From Desulfurococcaceae archaeon UBA285 (GTDB taxonomy: Archaea > Thermoproteota > Thermoprotei_A > Sulfolobales > Desulfurococcaceae), in assembly GCA_002495025.1 (NCBI GenBank), contig DADP01000024.1:103358-133256 (forward strand): 29,899 bases of DNA, in the 5' to 3' direction. The position numbers were made by a program, and so were the translations under genes. This document shows, one piece after another, positions 1 through 7,563 of this stretch (positions are counted from its first letter, which is position 1; each line of letters begins with the position of its first letter). Under the pieces are notes generated by a model. That model ran no database searches, was not told the DNA's origin, and worked only from the letters and a program-made list of their open reading frames with translations.

Positions 1-523
1 CCCTCTTGAAAACCAAGTAAATGATTAACCACCGGTTTCTCTTGTCGAGTTTTATCTTGGCTTCAGATGCTAGCTTCCAACCCCTATTGAGATACCTCCA
101 GTACCATTTATGTGGCTCGAATCCTACTGTTATCCATCCCTTGTGAGTGGCAATACTAATAGAGGTTAATCCGCTGGGTTTCCACAAGTGGTCGTCTAGC
201 CAGATACTGATACTCCTGACCTCTGGGTATTCTCTACTTGTTAAACCCTGCTTTTTCAATTTCAGGAAGCTCTTAGCCCTCGTAGAAGCGTCTTGGCAAG
301 CAGTGTAAACATAGTGGCTTGGTAGATGGGGATACTGGTTTCTCAATTCACGATACTTTAATGCCTTGAGTCTTGTGAAGCTGGTAACATTGTTTCTAAC
401 AGCGTACATAACTAGCTGTTCAACCATGTTGCGATACATACCCTCTAATTCAACGAAGACACTGAATACCTTTCTAGGTAGTTGAATGCTCCTGGCGACA
501 ACTGTTCTGGTTACACTGGGCAA
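1..523 (-). CDS. tnpB: IS605-family TnpB (OrfB) transposon protein, 5' part, cut by window edge
   Basis: The minus-strand frame stays open from a TTG at 523 to the window edge, giving 174 codons that begin MPSVTRTVVARSI. The translation has the look of the N-terminal wedge and start of the RuvC region of crenarchaeal TnpB, with segments such as LEGMYRNMVEQL, YVYTACQDASTRAKSF and LDDHLWKPSG. TnpB proteins are RNA-guided nucleases of IS200/IS605 elements. The catalytic RuvC residues, the C-terminal zinc ribbon and any omega-RNA at the 3' end would lie left of the window. No ATG or GTG lies in frame upstream before a stop, so TTG is the likely start; a GGAGAGG lies 11 bases upstream of it. Just upstream on the same strand is an AbrB-like ORF. 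No TnpA is visible. The call rests on recognising the family, not on a search. Confidence 0.8.
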   Translation of the reverse strand, partial: MPSVTRTVVARSIQLPRKVFSVFVELEGMYRNMVEQLVMYAVRNNVTSFTRLKALKYRELRNQYPHLPSHYVYTACQDASTRAKSFLKLKKQGLTSREYPEVRSISIWLDDHLWKPSGLTSISIATHKGWITVGFEPHKWYWRYLNRGWKLASEAKIKLDKRNRWLIIYLVFKR

Positions 524-546
524 TCTCTCGGGGCCCTCTCCACGTG

Positions 547-690
547 CTACTCTATGATTGTTACTGTGACGAGCACTCGTCTACCCAGTAGCTGCCTCCT
601 CAACGCCTTTGGAACAACAATTATCGCCTTATCACCCATCTTTGAAACTTTAACGGGGCCGAACGATAATTGTTGATACATTTGACTCAT
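547..690 (-). CDS. Small SpoVT/AbrB-like protein preceding tnpB
   Basis: This 47-codon ORF starts with ATG at 690 and ends at a TAG 23 bases before the tnpB start. The middle of the protein, KVSKMGDKAIIVVPKALRR followed by LLGRRVLVTVTI, fits the swapped-hairpin AbrB pattern: a strand, a short turn, a strand ending in V-P-K-x-L-R, then G-x-x-V-x-V. AbrB-type domains are DNA-binding regulators and are often antitoxins. A GGTGAT lies 7 bases before the ATG, and a TATA box sits about 40 bases upstream. The gene and tnpB could therefore share one transcript. It is at the short end for an AbrB domain, so it might be a remnant, but the frame and signals look intact. Confidence 0.55.
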   Translation of the reverse strand: MSQMYQQLSFGPVKVSKMGDKAIIVVPKALRRQLLGRRVLVTVTIIE

Positions 691-1056
691 TGAGTATATC
701 ACCATACATCCTCTTGGTATAACCCCCTATAAACCTTTACCACAGCGTCAAAAACACATAAAACAAGCAGAAACGAGTAGAAGAATTCTACACAACCAAC
801 AACAATAAACAAAATAAAAACCTATAAACAAAACAACCACTAATCAAAAATAAAGCAGCCTTCCTACCCTCTTGAAACCCATTACTACCATTGTCATTCA
901 CAAGTCCTTCTCCATCAAGGTATTCCCAGTTCAATTATAGACCATGAATAATAAGAGCTTAGAGAAAACATCGAAGAATCTAAAATCAACACAGCTCTAT
1001 TTATAAACCACACAGTAATCACTACATCAACCTAAACATGCATGTCTACGTAATAC
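691..1056. other. AT-rich stretch without a convincing gene
   Basis: This stretch holds the minus-strand promoter of the AbrB-like/tnpB pair at its left end and a plus-strand TATA-like TTTATAAACC near 993-1002, ahead of the decayed gene at its right end. The middle is rich in A and C on the plus strand. The only open frame I noticed is a 37-codon minus-strand ORF (788-901) starting with GTG after a GGAGAAGG, with a hydrophobic tail. It is too short and too low in complexity to call. I see no repeat array, tRNA or guide-RNA motif here. Confidence 0.5.
728..735 (-). promoter_or_regulatory. Probable TATA box for the AbrB-like/tnpB unit
   Basis: On the minus strand the sequence GGTTTATAGGGGG lies about 40 bases before the ATG at 690. 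This predicts a transcript start near 705 and a short leader that contains the GGTGAT ribosome binding site. Confidence 0.4.
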
Positions 1057-1573
1057 TTGGTGATACACTTGTCTTTTGTGAACAAGGAATCAATTCAAAA
1101 TAGAGTATATGATGCTAGGAGTATTGAAATCCCGAGAAAAGTACTGGGTTGTAGACTACCTGATCCCAAAGACACCAGAGGCCTTCTAGACGAGCTACTT
1201 GGAATTATATGAGTTCTAGATTGATCCTCGTTGAAGACTTCAACAACTACAAGTTATTCATTAAAGTCCCTGGTAGTAAAACAGCCTATATGATTTCCTG
1301 GTATGGTATGCCAAGTTTAATTCTAAAGGGGAACTCGTAGAATGCAAAGTTTCAACTCACGGCGATCTCGTAAATGGTATATGGGTCTTAAGAGTGGAAA
1401 TAAAGTTGTTAACAATTGCTTAATCTAGCTACATTGAAATGGATCTCTTTACAAGAGGATGTAAGTTATCCTCCACCAAATATTTAGGTTTTAAATACGT
1501 ATTAGCTGTATATGCTTTACTAGAGTGTGGCTTTACACTTGGAGAGGCCGAGAAAATAATTAGATTTCGCTAG
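1057..1573 (+). pseudogene. Decayed gene of unknown family, two frameshifts and an in-frame stop
   Basis: Protein-like sequence runs through all three plus frames in succession. Frame 1 covers about 1057-1209 and includes YDARSIEIPRKVLG; it ends at a TGA. Frame 3 covers about 1212-1306 and includes LILVEDFNNYKLFIKVPGS. Frame 2 covers about 1307-1573 and includes FNSKGELVECKVSTHGDLV, with one internal TAA at 1421 and a final TAG at 1571. Together they would make roughly 170 residues. I do not recognise the family. A TATA-like TTTATAAACC lies near 993-1002, and the true original start is uncertain (ATG 1038, TTG 1057, TTG 1069 or GTG 1078). The final stop overlaps the methyltransferase stop in a shared CTAG. 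Proximity to tnpB fits a decaying mobile or accessory region. Confidence 0.5.
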
Positions 1574-2544
1574 GTTTTTACTAGCATACTATACTTGTAT
1601 TTCTCTTTATTTTCGTCTTTCAATGGCTTTCTAAATATGTAGAGTTTTTCGTGTTCTATTAGTAGAAAGTCTCTCTCGCTTATTTTCCTCCATACTTCCC
1701 TCGTAGTCTTCGTTTTATGTTGTATCTTGATGACTTCCTCCTTGAGTATAAATCCTTCTTCAAGGAAAACACGTAGTACGTAGTGTGATATTGGAACGTA
1801 GTGCTTGTGGATCCTGGTGTCGCTAATGAGTATTGCACAATACCTTCCCGGTTTAAGCACTCTATAGAATTCTCTTGCACACATACGCGTCCATTCAAGG
1901 TATTCTTCGAGGCTTTTTGCTCTTGATAAATCTCCTTCTCGGTAGTCTCCACTACTATACTCTATGATGTTGAAGTAGGGTGGGTGAGTTGCAACCAAGT
2001 CAATGCTTTCATCGCTAATTAAATCTAGTTTCCTAGCGTCGCCGTGGTATATCTTAAACCATGATTTTTTTATCTCTTCTACTCCGGTTCCAGTAACCCC
2101 TAGAAACTCTATGAGAGACTTTCTTTCCTCGAGGTATTTGTTTAAATAGTAGAGTCTGTGAAGTGTGAGTATTACGGCATTGTAGTTTATATCTACTCCA
2201 ATACAGTTTCTACCGAGTAGCTTGGCTTCTATACATGTTGTTCCACTGCCAATCATAGGGTCTAAGACGATATCACCGGGTTTAGTATACATCAACATGA
2301 GTGCTCTTGGTATCTGTGGAGCCCAGTTCCCTCTGTAATCACCTTTATGTGTAGCCCATGAGCCCCTCTTCGGGAAACTCCAAACAGTAGTAGATACATC
2401 CGTCAATTCCTCGCTAGCAGGGTGTAATCTAGTGATATCTATTGGTTTAAGCTCTATAACCTGGTCTTCAATAACCATCCTATTATTGTTTTTAACGAAC
2501 TCGAGATACTCTTCAAGCAACACTTCACGCATTTGAATACCCAT
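1570..2544 (-). CDS. Solitary DNA methyltransferase (N4-cytosine/N6-adenine type)
   Basis: This is an S-adenosylmethionine-dependent DNA methylase of the N-4/N-6 family. The SAM-binding motif I reads DPMIGSGTT at about residues 95-103, followed by GVDIN at about 116-120. The catalytic motif IV reads THPPY at about 186-190. A WAPQIPRALM segment before motif I resembles motif X. Motif I precedes motif IV, which excludes the beta order. I prefer the ATG at 2544 (324 residues): a GAGG lies 10 bases upstream and a TATA-like TTTTTAAAG at about 2583-2591 predicts a transcript start near 2560. An in-frame TTG at 2565 would add seven residues. No restriction endonuclease is visible nearby, so it is an orphan methylase or has lost its partner. 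The exact base modified cannot be told from sequence, and an RNA substrate is not excluded. Confidence 0.8.
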   Translation of the reverse strand: MGIQMREVLLEEYLEFVKNNNRMVIEDQVIELKPIDITRLHPASEELTDVSTTVWSFPKRGSWATHKGDYRGNWAPQIPRALMLMYTKPGDIVLDPMIGSGTTCIEAKLLGRNCIGVDINYNAVILTLHRLYYLNKYLEERKSLIEFLGVTGTGVEEIKKSWFKIYHGDARKLDLISDESIDLVATHPPYFNIIEYSSGDYREGDLSRAKSLEEYLEWTRMCAREFYRVLKPGRYCAILISDTRIHKHYVPISHYVLRVFLEEGFILKEEVIKIQHKTKTTREVWRKISERDFLLIEHEKLYIFRKPLKDENKEKYKYSMLVKT

Positions 2545-2732
2545 ATCTAGCAGTCCTCTATACAAAAACCTTATTACACATCTTTAAAAATAAAATCCAG
2601 TAAAAACACATTGACGTTGCAAATCGAGCTATCCCACAGTAACTATTAGCTACTAGTGTCGAGAAATCACAGTCGAAGAGTACACCTAGAATTAATTAAA
2701 GCTTAATCCATAATTAAAAACGGTGTGTAAAC
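2545..2732. promoter_or_regulatory. Divergent promoter region, methyltransferase / MEMO1
   Basis: The minus-strand TATA-like element is at about 2583-2591. The plus-strand element is an AATTAATTAAAG at about 2691-2702, which would give a transcript start near 2722. A GGTG at 2722-2725 then sits 7 bases before the TTG start of MEMO1. No other structure was seen in the middle. Confidence 0.4.
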
Positions 2733-3590
2733 TTGGTGAAAATACGTAGGCCAGTCGTAGCAGGCTATTTCTACCCTAGAGATAGAGCTAGACTAGTTGA
2801 GTCAATTGAATGGTCTTTTAAACACAAACTAGGACCCGGTACACTACCACAAGTAGCACAGGAAAGGAGAAAAAATGTTATTGGATATGTTGTTCCACAC
2901 GCCGGCTACATGTATAGTGGGCCTATTGCTACACATGTTTTCCACGACATGGCGGGATATGGTGTTCCAGAGACAATAATCATTATTGGTACAAACCACA
3001 CGGGTTTAGGTGCACCTATCTCAGTATACCCTGGTGGTTTATGGGAGACGCCTCTTGGAGCTCTCGAAGTGGATAGTGAACTTGGAAAACTAGTTGTAGA
3101 ATACTCCGATCTAGCCGATTTAGACGTATATGCACACATTGAAGAACACTCTGTAGAAGTTCAACTACCATTTATTCAATACGTATTCAAAGACAAAGTA
3201 AAAATACTGCCGATAGTCATGGGAGTTCACACACCCGAAGCAGCTAGAGAACTAGCTAGAGCTATTCTAGAAGCTGTAAAAACACTGAAGAGAGATATTG
3301 TAGTCCTCGCTAGTAGCGACTTCAACCACTATGAACCGCACGATATCACAGTGAAAAAAGACATGGATGCCATTGAGAAGATACTTGCTTTAGACACAGA
3401 GGGATTCTACGAGACAATGATAAATGAATATATTAGTATCTGCGGTCCCGGCGGGATAATGACATTGATAGAACTATCTAAATCAATCGGTGGTAAAGCA
3501 ACACTATTAAAACACGCCACTAGTGGAGACATCTCAGGCGATAAATCAGCTGTTGTTGGCTATGCAAGTATAAAATTCCACCTTGACTAA
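2733..3590 (+). CDS. MEMO1 family protein (AmmeMemoRadiSam system protein B)
   Basis: At 285 residues this matches the MEMO/UPF0103 family, which has the fold of class III extradiol dioxygenases. Conserved landmarks are VAGYFYP near residue 9, VPHAGYMYSG with H56, GTNH with H89, EEHS with H139, SSDFNHY with D196 and H199, and SICGPGG with C237. The two His and the Cys match the metal site described for human MEMO1. The archaeal role is not settled. The AmmeMemoRadiSam set joins MEMO with AMMECR1 and a radical SAM protein, but neither partner is in this window. Instead it lies 46 bases ahead of isopentenyl-diphosphate isomerase, an isoprenoid-gene association I recall for other archaea. Start TTG is supported by GGTG 7 bases upstream. 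Confidence 0.9.
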   Translation: MVKIRRPVVAGYFYPRDRARLVESIEWSFKHKLGPGTLPQVAQERRKNVIGYVVPHAGYMYSGPIATHVFHDMAGYGVPETIIIIGTNHTGLGAPISVYPGGLWETPLGALEVDSELGKLVVEYSDLADLDVYAHIEEHSVEVQLPFIQYVFKDKVKILPIVMGVHTPEAARELARAILEAVKTLKRDIVVLASSDFNHYEPHDITVKKDMDAIEKILALDTEGFYETMINEYISICGPGGIMTLIELSKSIGGKATLLKHATSGDISGDKSAVVGYASIKFHLD

Positions 3591-3636
3591 TCTATTTTTT
3601 ACTCTTCTACACCGTAGATAAAACGGTGCTTATTTA

Positions 3637-4758
3637 ATGAGTGATGCAAAACGCAAACTAGAACACATAGAAATCAGTTTAAGAGAAGATGTTGTCTATA
3701 CTGGTGAGTGCCGAGAACTATATAGTGAAATAGTGTTAATTCACCAAGCACTACCAGGTATTTCATTAAACAACGTGGATATTTCAACGAGATTTCTCGG
3801 CTATGAATTAAACGCCCCTATAGTTATTGAAGCAATGACTGGAGGCCACCCATCGCTAAAACCAATAAATGAAAAACTCGCACTACTCGCAAGAGAATAC
3901 AAACTAGCAATAGGTGTTGGTAGCCAGAGACCAATATTAAAGTACAAGTTTAACCAGGAAGTCATTGATTCCTATCGAGTAGTAAGAGAAATAGCAAGCG
4001 ACACTCCCGTTATTGGAAATCTCGGCATAGCGCAACTACATGAAACCAGTATTGACGAAATAAAGAAGCTTGTAGACGTAATCAACGCTGATGCACTTGC
4101 AATACACTTAAACCCCGCCCAGGAAGTAATTCAGCCAGAGGGAGATATAGACTTCTCGGAAGTACTTCTCTCCAAGATAGCTGTTTTGACTAGAGAACTC
4201 GGAGTTCCAATAATTATCAAAGAAGTGGGCAATGGATTATCAATGGAGGTTGTTTCAAAATTTAAAGCTATAGGAGTTAAATTCTTCGACGTAGCCGGTG
4301 CTTGTGGAACAAACTGGATTATGATTGAAGCACTTAGAAACCCTGAAGACTCAATAACTAGAGCTCTCGGAGTAAACCTCTTGAGTGTAAAATGGGGTAT
4401 ACCAACACCACTATCACTTATAGAAACACGCCATGTAGCACCAGAAGCCACGGTAATAGCGAGCGGTGGAGTTTGGAGCGGTATCAACGCGTGTAAAATG
4501 ATTGCTCTTGGTGGAGACCTCGTAGGACTAGCACGACCACTCCTCAAAGCTCTAATAGAGAAAGGCTATGAAGGCATGAAGAAGTATATGGAGCTATACA
4601 TTAAAGAACTTAAAACAACAATGTTTCTCACCGGCGCAACCAGTATAAAAGAACTTAGAAAGAAACCAATAGTATTAGGCCCCACGATAAGAAACTATCT
4701 TGAACAACGTGGAATAAATGTAAATAACTACCTTTCCAATACGAGGATTAGAGAGTGA
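3637..4758 (+). CDS. fni: Type 2 isopentenyl-diphosphate isomerase
   Basis: This FMN- and NADPH-dependent enzyme interconverts isopentenyl and dimethylallyl diphosphate and supplies the starter for archaeal lipid synthesis. The 373-residue length is normal. Diagnostic segments are AMTGGHPSLKPIN at about residues 67-79, GVGSQRP at about 97-103, and HLNPAQEVIQPEGD at about 155-168, which carries the conserved Gln and Mg-binding Glu. A glycine-rich ASGGVWSG followed by GGDLVGLARPLL forms the FMN phosphate site near residues 278-310. The start ATG has GGTG 8 bases upstream. The next gene starts 4 bases after the stop, so the two are likely co-transcribed. Confidence 0.95.
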   Translation: MSDAKRKLEHIEISLREDVVYTGECRELYSEIVLIHQALPGISLNNVDISTRFLGYELNAPIVIEAMTGGHPSLKPINEKLALLAREYKLAIGVGSQRPILKYKFNQEVIDSYRVVREIASDTPVIGNLGIAQLHETSIDEIKKLVDVINADALAIHLNPAQEVIQPEGDIDFSEVLLSKIAVLTRELGVPIIIKEVGNGLSMEVVSKFKAIGVKFFDVAGACGTNWIMIEALRNPEDSITRALGVNLLSVKWGIPTPLSLIETRHVAPEATVIASGGVWSGINACKMIALGGDLVGLARPLLKALIEKGYEGMKKYMELYIKELKTTMFLTGATSIKELRKKPIVLGPTIRNYLEQRGINVNNYLSNTRIRE

Positions 4759-4762
4759 TACA

Positions 4763-5269
4763 TTGAGTGAAAACTACGTATTCTATGAAGTATACGTTGA
4801 AGGCGTTGAAGGACCAAGATATCTATGTGTAAAAAACGACGAGTCTATTATAACATCAAATCCAGCTAGTATTGAATCATGTAGTAAAATACTCGGTTTA
4901 ATCCCCTATGAAAGAGTAATCGACTACATAGACCTACTCGAAGGACGAACCAAGAAAACACTTGGAGTACTAATAGAAGACCCATCAACCGGGATTTATA
5001 GAGGTTTTCTACTAGGTGAAAACACTCCTATATGTCTACAAGAAGTACAAGGAAGTTACATTTTTATACAGTCAAAAGAAGGTTTTAGTGTAAAACCCGG
5101 TGATTTACTCGGCTATACAGTTTCAGATAAATTAGAAACTAGAAAAATAAAGTCTAATTGTGAAGGATTAATTGTTTTTATTATAGACCAGCCATGGGAA
5201 GAACCAAGAAAAACATTGGTGGTGGTTGCAAGTGAGTATAGATCAATCACTGCTAGAAAAAATCCGTGA
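4763..5269 (+). CDS. DUF2118 family protein, biotin/lipoyl-like fold predicted
   Basis: This 168-residue protein matches the archaeal family DUF2118 as I recall it. It has an N-terminal alpha/beta region and a C-terminal half with a lipoyl-like hammerhead signature: a VKPGDLLGY turn at about residues 110-118 and the motif SNCEGLIVFI at about 132-141, in the position where biotinyl domains carry the modified lysine. No modifiable Lys is evident at the hairpin. The function is unknown. It starts with TTG, with an AGTGAT just upstream, 4 bases after fni. Its last 38 bases overlap the glutamyl-tRNA synthetase start, so it sits in a tightly packed operon between lipid-precursor and translation genes. 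Confidence 0.75.
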   Translation: MSENYVFYEVYVEGVEGPRYLCVKNDESIITSNPASIESCSKILGLIPYERVIDYIDLLEGRTKKTLGVLIEDPSTGIYRGFLLGENTPICLQEVQGSYIFIQSKEGFSVKPGDLLGYTVSDKLETRKIKSNCEGLIVFIIDQPWEEPRKTLVVVASEYRSITARKNP

Positions 5270-6989
5270 AGTAACATATAAACACGCATTAATAAACGCT
5301 GTTAAACACGGAGGTAAAGCCGATTTAAAAGCTGTTGTTTCAAAAATAGCTGCTGAACTACCAGAAGCACGTAGAAATCTCAGAGACTACATGGAGTATA
5401 TTAAATCCATTGTTGAAGAAGTAAACAAGTTGACGCTCGAAGAGCAATTAAAAATAGTTTCTACAAACTGGCCTGAAGCACTCGAAGAGAAAACACAAGA
5501 GTTTAAAAAAGAACTACCACCATTACCAAACGCTATAGAAGGCAAAGTAGTTACAAGACTAGCTCCAAACCCAGATTTCTCACTCCACCTTGGTAATGCA
5601 AGACCAGCACTTTTAAACTACTGGTATGCCGTAGCGTATAGGGGTAAAATGATCCTGAGATTTGAAGACACAGATCCAAGGTTAAAAGCACCATATCCAG
5701 ACACCTATATAGCAATCAAAAGAGATTTAAAGTGGCTTGGAGTCTCTTGGAGTGAAGAATACATTCAAAGCCTTAGACTACCAATATTCTACCAGGTAGC
5801 ACGAGAACTCATAGAGCGTAGAGGAGCATATGTAGACCTATGTGACGACAAGACGTTTAAAACATATAGAAACCAAGGAAAGGCCTGTCCACACAGAGAT
5901 AGAAGCCCAGAAGAAAACCTCGAAGAATTCGATAAAATGCTCGAGGGTAGATATAGCGAGGGAGAAGCAGTTGTCAGAGTTAAAACAGACCTGCAACACC
6001 CAGATATTAGTGTTAGAGACTGGGTAGCCTTTAGAATAATAGATACTACTAAAACACCCCACCCGGTAACCGGCGAGAAATACATTGTCTGGCCTACATA
6101 CAATTTCGCTGCTGCTGTCGACGACCACTTAATGGGAGTAACACATATACTACGAGCCAAGGAACACATTACAAATACAGTAAAACAGAAATACCTCTAC
6201 GACCACATGGGTTGGAAATACCCAGAGACAATACATTTTGGTAGATTATCACTAGAAGGCGTTATTCTAAGCAAATCCAAAACAAAGAAGTTGATTACAG
6301 AAAAGGGTTTAACATCATACGCGGATCCAAGACTAGGCACTATTCAGGGACTACGAAGACGTGGAATACAAAGAGAAACCATTTGGCGGGTAATAAAAGA
6401 TGTTGGAGTAAAAGGAATCGACGCAAAAATAAGCCTTGTCAACTTATACGCTATTAATAGAACAATAGTGGACCCAATAGCCAATAGATACATGGCTGTT
6501 AAAAACCCCGTGCCAGTGGTATTAAAGGGTATAAGAGACGAAATTAAAGCTCATATCCCCATACACCCATCTAAAAAAGAAACATACACCTATACAATAA
6601 CAGATGAAACAAAGATATTGTTGTCCAGCGAAGACCTTGCATTAGTTAAAAACAATGTATTTAGACTACTTGGAATGGCTAACTTCGTAATAAAGAACAT
6701 TGAAGAAGTAAATGGTAAACCATATTATGTAGCTGAATTCCACAGTCTAGAACACGACATTGTAAAAAAGACAAACGCCCCAATTATTCAATGGGTTAGC
6801 GAAGACGAGTATGTAAAAGCCATAATGCTAAAACCAAAAGGCATGGAGCTCATTGAAGAAGAATTGTTTGTCGAGAAAAGAGTAATGAGCGAAAAAATAG
6901 ACTCTATAATACAACTCTACAGACTTGGATTTGCAAGAGTAGACAGTAAACTCGAAAACAAAATCACATTGATTTTTACACACGACTAG
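5232..6989 (+). CDS. gltX: Glutamyl-tRNA synthetase, archaeal type
   Basis: This class I aminoacyl-tRNA synthetase charges tRNA-Glu and in many archaea also tRNA-Gln, which is later amidated. An archaeal/eukaryal-type N-terminal region of about 105 residues precedes the Rossmann core. The HIGH-type motif reads HLGN at about residues 119-122 and the KMSKS-type motif reads LSKSK at about 346-350. The anticodon-binding part is the archaeal beta-barrel. CDD and ACPH near residues 204-220 may be the remains of a zinc-binding insertion. I place the start at GTG 5232 because GGTGGTGGT ends 5 bases before it; the TTG at 5226 overlaps that binding site. The gene overlaps the DUF2118 gene by 38 bases. 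Confidence 0.95.
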   Translation: MSIDQSLLEKIREVTYKHALINAVKHGGKADLKAVVSKIAAELPEARRNLRDYMEYIKSIVEEVNKLTLEEQLKIVSTNWPEALEEKTQEFKKELPPLPNAIEGKVVTRLAPNPDFSLHLGNARPALLNYWYAVAYRGKMILRFEDTDPRLKAPYPDTYIAIKRDLKWLGVSWSEEYIQSLRLPIFYQVARELIERRGAYVDLCDDKTFKTYRNQGKACPHRDRSPEENLEEFDKMLEGRYSEGEAVVRVKTDLQHPDISVRDWVAFRIIDTTKTPHPVTGEKYIVWPTYNFAAAVDDHLMGVTHILRAKEHITNTVKQKYLYDHMGWKYPETIHFGRLSLEGVILSKSKTKKLITEKGLTSYADPRLGTIQGLRRRGIQRETIWRVIKDVGVKGIDAKISLVNLYAINRTIVDPIANRYMAVKNPVPVVLKGIRDEIKAHIPIHPSKKETYTYTITDETKILLSSEDLALVKNNVFRLLGMANFVIKNIEEVNGKPYYVAEFHSLEHDIVKKTNAPIIQWVSEDEYVKAIMLKPKGMELIEEELFVEKRVMSEKIDSIIQLYRLGFARVDSKLENKITLIFTHD

Positions 6990-7001
6990 CAAAACCGAAT
7001 C

Positions 7002-7009
7002 TATAAAAG
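7002..7009 (+). promoter_or_regulatory. TATA box of the L7Ae gene
   Basis: TATAAAAG preceded by CGAATC gives a predicted transcript start near 7031 and a leader of about 33 bases that is almost wholly taken up by a GC-rich hairpin and the ribosome binding site. Confidence 0.55.
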
Positions 7010-7033
7010 CCTCTAAGTAGTCTTTTAGGAAAT

Positions 7034-7057
7034 GACCGGGACGATACCCGGAGGAGG
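7034..7057 (+). promoter_or_regulatory. Leader hairpin and strong Shine-Dalgarno of L7Ae
   Basis: CCGGG at 7036-7040 pairs with CCCGG at 7047-7051 around a six-base loop. GGAGGAGG follows from the last base pairs to 7057. The bases AAUGA lie directly 5' of the stem, which matches the bulged strand of a kink-turn (NNU-GA-stem). The other strand reads AGGA rather than GA, so a canonical kink-turn is not proven. L7Ae is a kink-turn binder, and autoregulation through its leader is known in Sulfolobus, so an autoregulatory site is plausible. Confidence 0.45.
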
Positions 7058-7063
7058 ATGACC

Positions 7064-7450
7064 ATGTCCAAACCATTTTATGTAAAATTCGAGGTACCAC
7101 AAGAACTAGCAGAAAAAACATATGAAGCAATAAAGAAAGCAAGAGAAACAGGTGGAAAAGTAAAGAAGGGAACAAATGAAACAACAAAAGCTGTTGAAAG
7201 AGGACTTGCCAAACTCGTAGTTATAGCTACAGACGTAGACCCACCAGAAATAGTTGCACACCTACCAGTTCTATGCGATGAAAAGAAAATACCATATACA
7301 TACGTACCAAGCAAGAAGAGGCTAGGTGAAGCAGCTGGAATCGAAGTAGCAGCAGCATCTGTAGCTATTATTGACGCTGGCGGTGCAAAAGACCTAGTTG
7401 ACGAAATCATCAAGAAAGTACAGGAAATTAGAGCAAAGAGCGGCGTCTAG
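7064..7450 (+). CDS. rpl7ae: Ribosomal protein L7Ae, kink-turn RNA-binding protein
   Basis: L7Ae binds kink-turns in 23S rRNA, in C/D and H/ACA guide RNAs and in archaeal RNase P RNA. The family signature is complete: KKGTNETTKAVERG at about residues 36-49, which contacts the tandem G-A pairs, VIATDVDPPEIVAHLP at about 54-69, and LGEAAGIEVAAASVAI at about 88-103. I prefer the second of two close ATGs (7064, 128 residues), because the GGAGGAGG at 7050-7057 abuts the first one (7058) but sits 6 bases before the second. Its usual neighbours S28e and L24e follow, but on alternating strands. The window also encodes likely RNA partners: a C/D guide RNA at 24597 and the RNase P proteins. Confidence 0.97.
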   Translation: MSKPFYVKFEVPQELAEKTYEAIKKARETGGKVKKGTNETTKAVERGLAKLVVIATDVDPPEIVAHLPVLCDEKKIPYTYVPSKKRLGEAAGIEVAAASVAIIDAGGAKDLVDEIIKKVQEIRAKSGV

Positions 7451-7484
7451 AGGGTGTAAATACTCTACAGGAAACAATATTGTG

Positions 7485-7499
7485 TTTTTAATTCTTTTT
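7485..7499 (+). terminator. T-rich terminator after L7Ae
   Basis: Two T-runs (TTTTT, then CTTTTT) lie about 35 bases past the L7Ae stop, in the gap between the convergent L7Ae and S28e genes. Oligo-T tracts are the usual archaeal termination signal. Confidence 0.4.
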
Positions 7500-7563
7500 C
7501 AATAAAAACATTTTTCTTGAACAGTAAGTTCTCTAATGGTTTTAATAGTAAAAAGTAGTGGAT

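Noticed and set aside
482..676. Plus-strand 64-codon ORF opposite the AbrB-like ORF and tnpB start
   Set aside because: It is antisense to better supported minus-strand frames and has no protein-like pattern.
860..885. CCTCTTGAAAC here resembles the end of some CRISPR repeats and shares 11 bases with the window start
   Set aside because: There is only one copy in the gap, with no regular spacing and no further repeats; the copy at the window start is part of the tnpB reading frame.
788..901. Minus-strand 37-codon ORF with a GTG start, a GGAGAAGG upstream and a hydrophobic tail
   Set aside because: It is too short and too low in complexity, with no family resemblance; such T-rich frames arise easily by chance here.
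3591..3606. T-rich run after MEMO1 as a terminator
   Set aside because: The isomerase gene follows in the same direction after a short gap, so termination cannot be separated from a T-rich leader or promoter.
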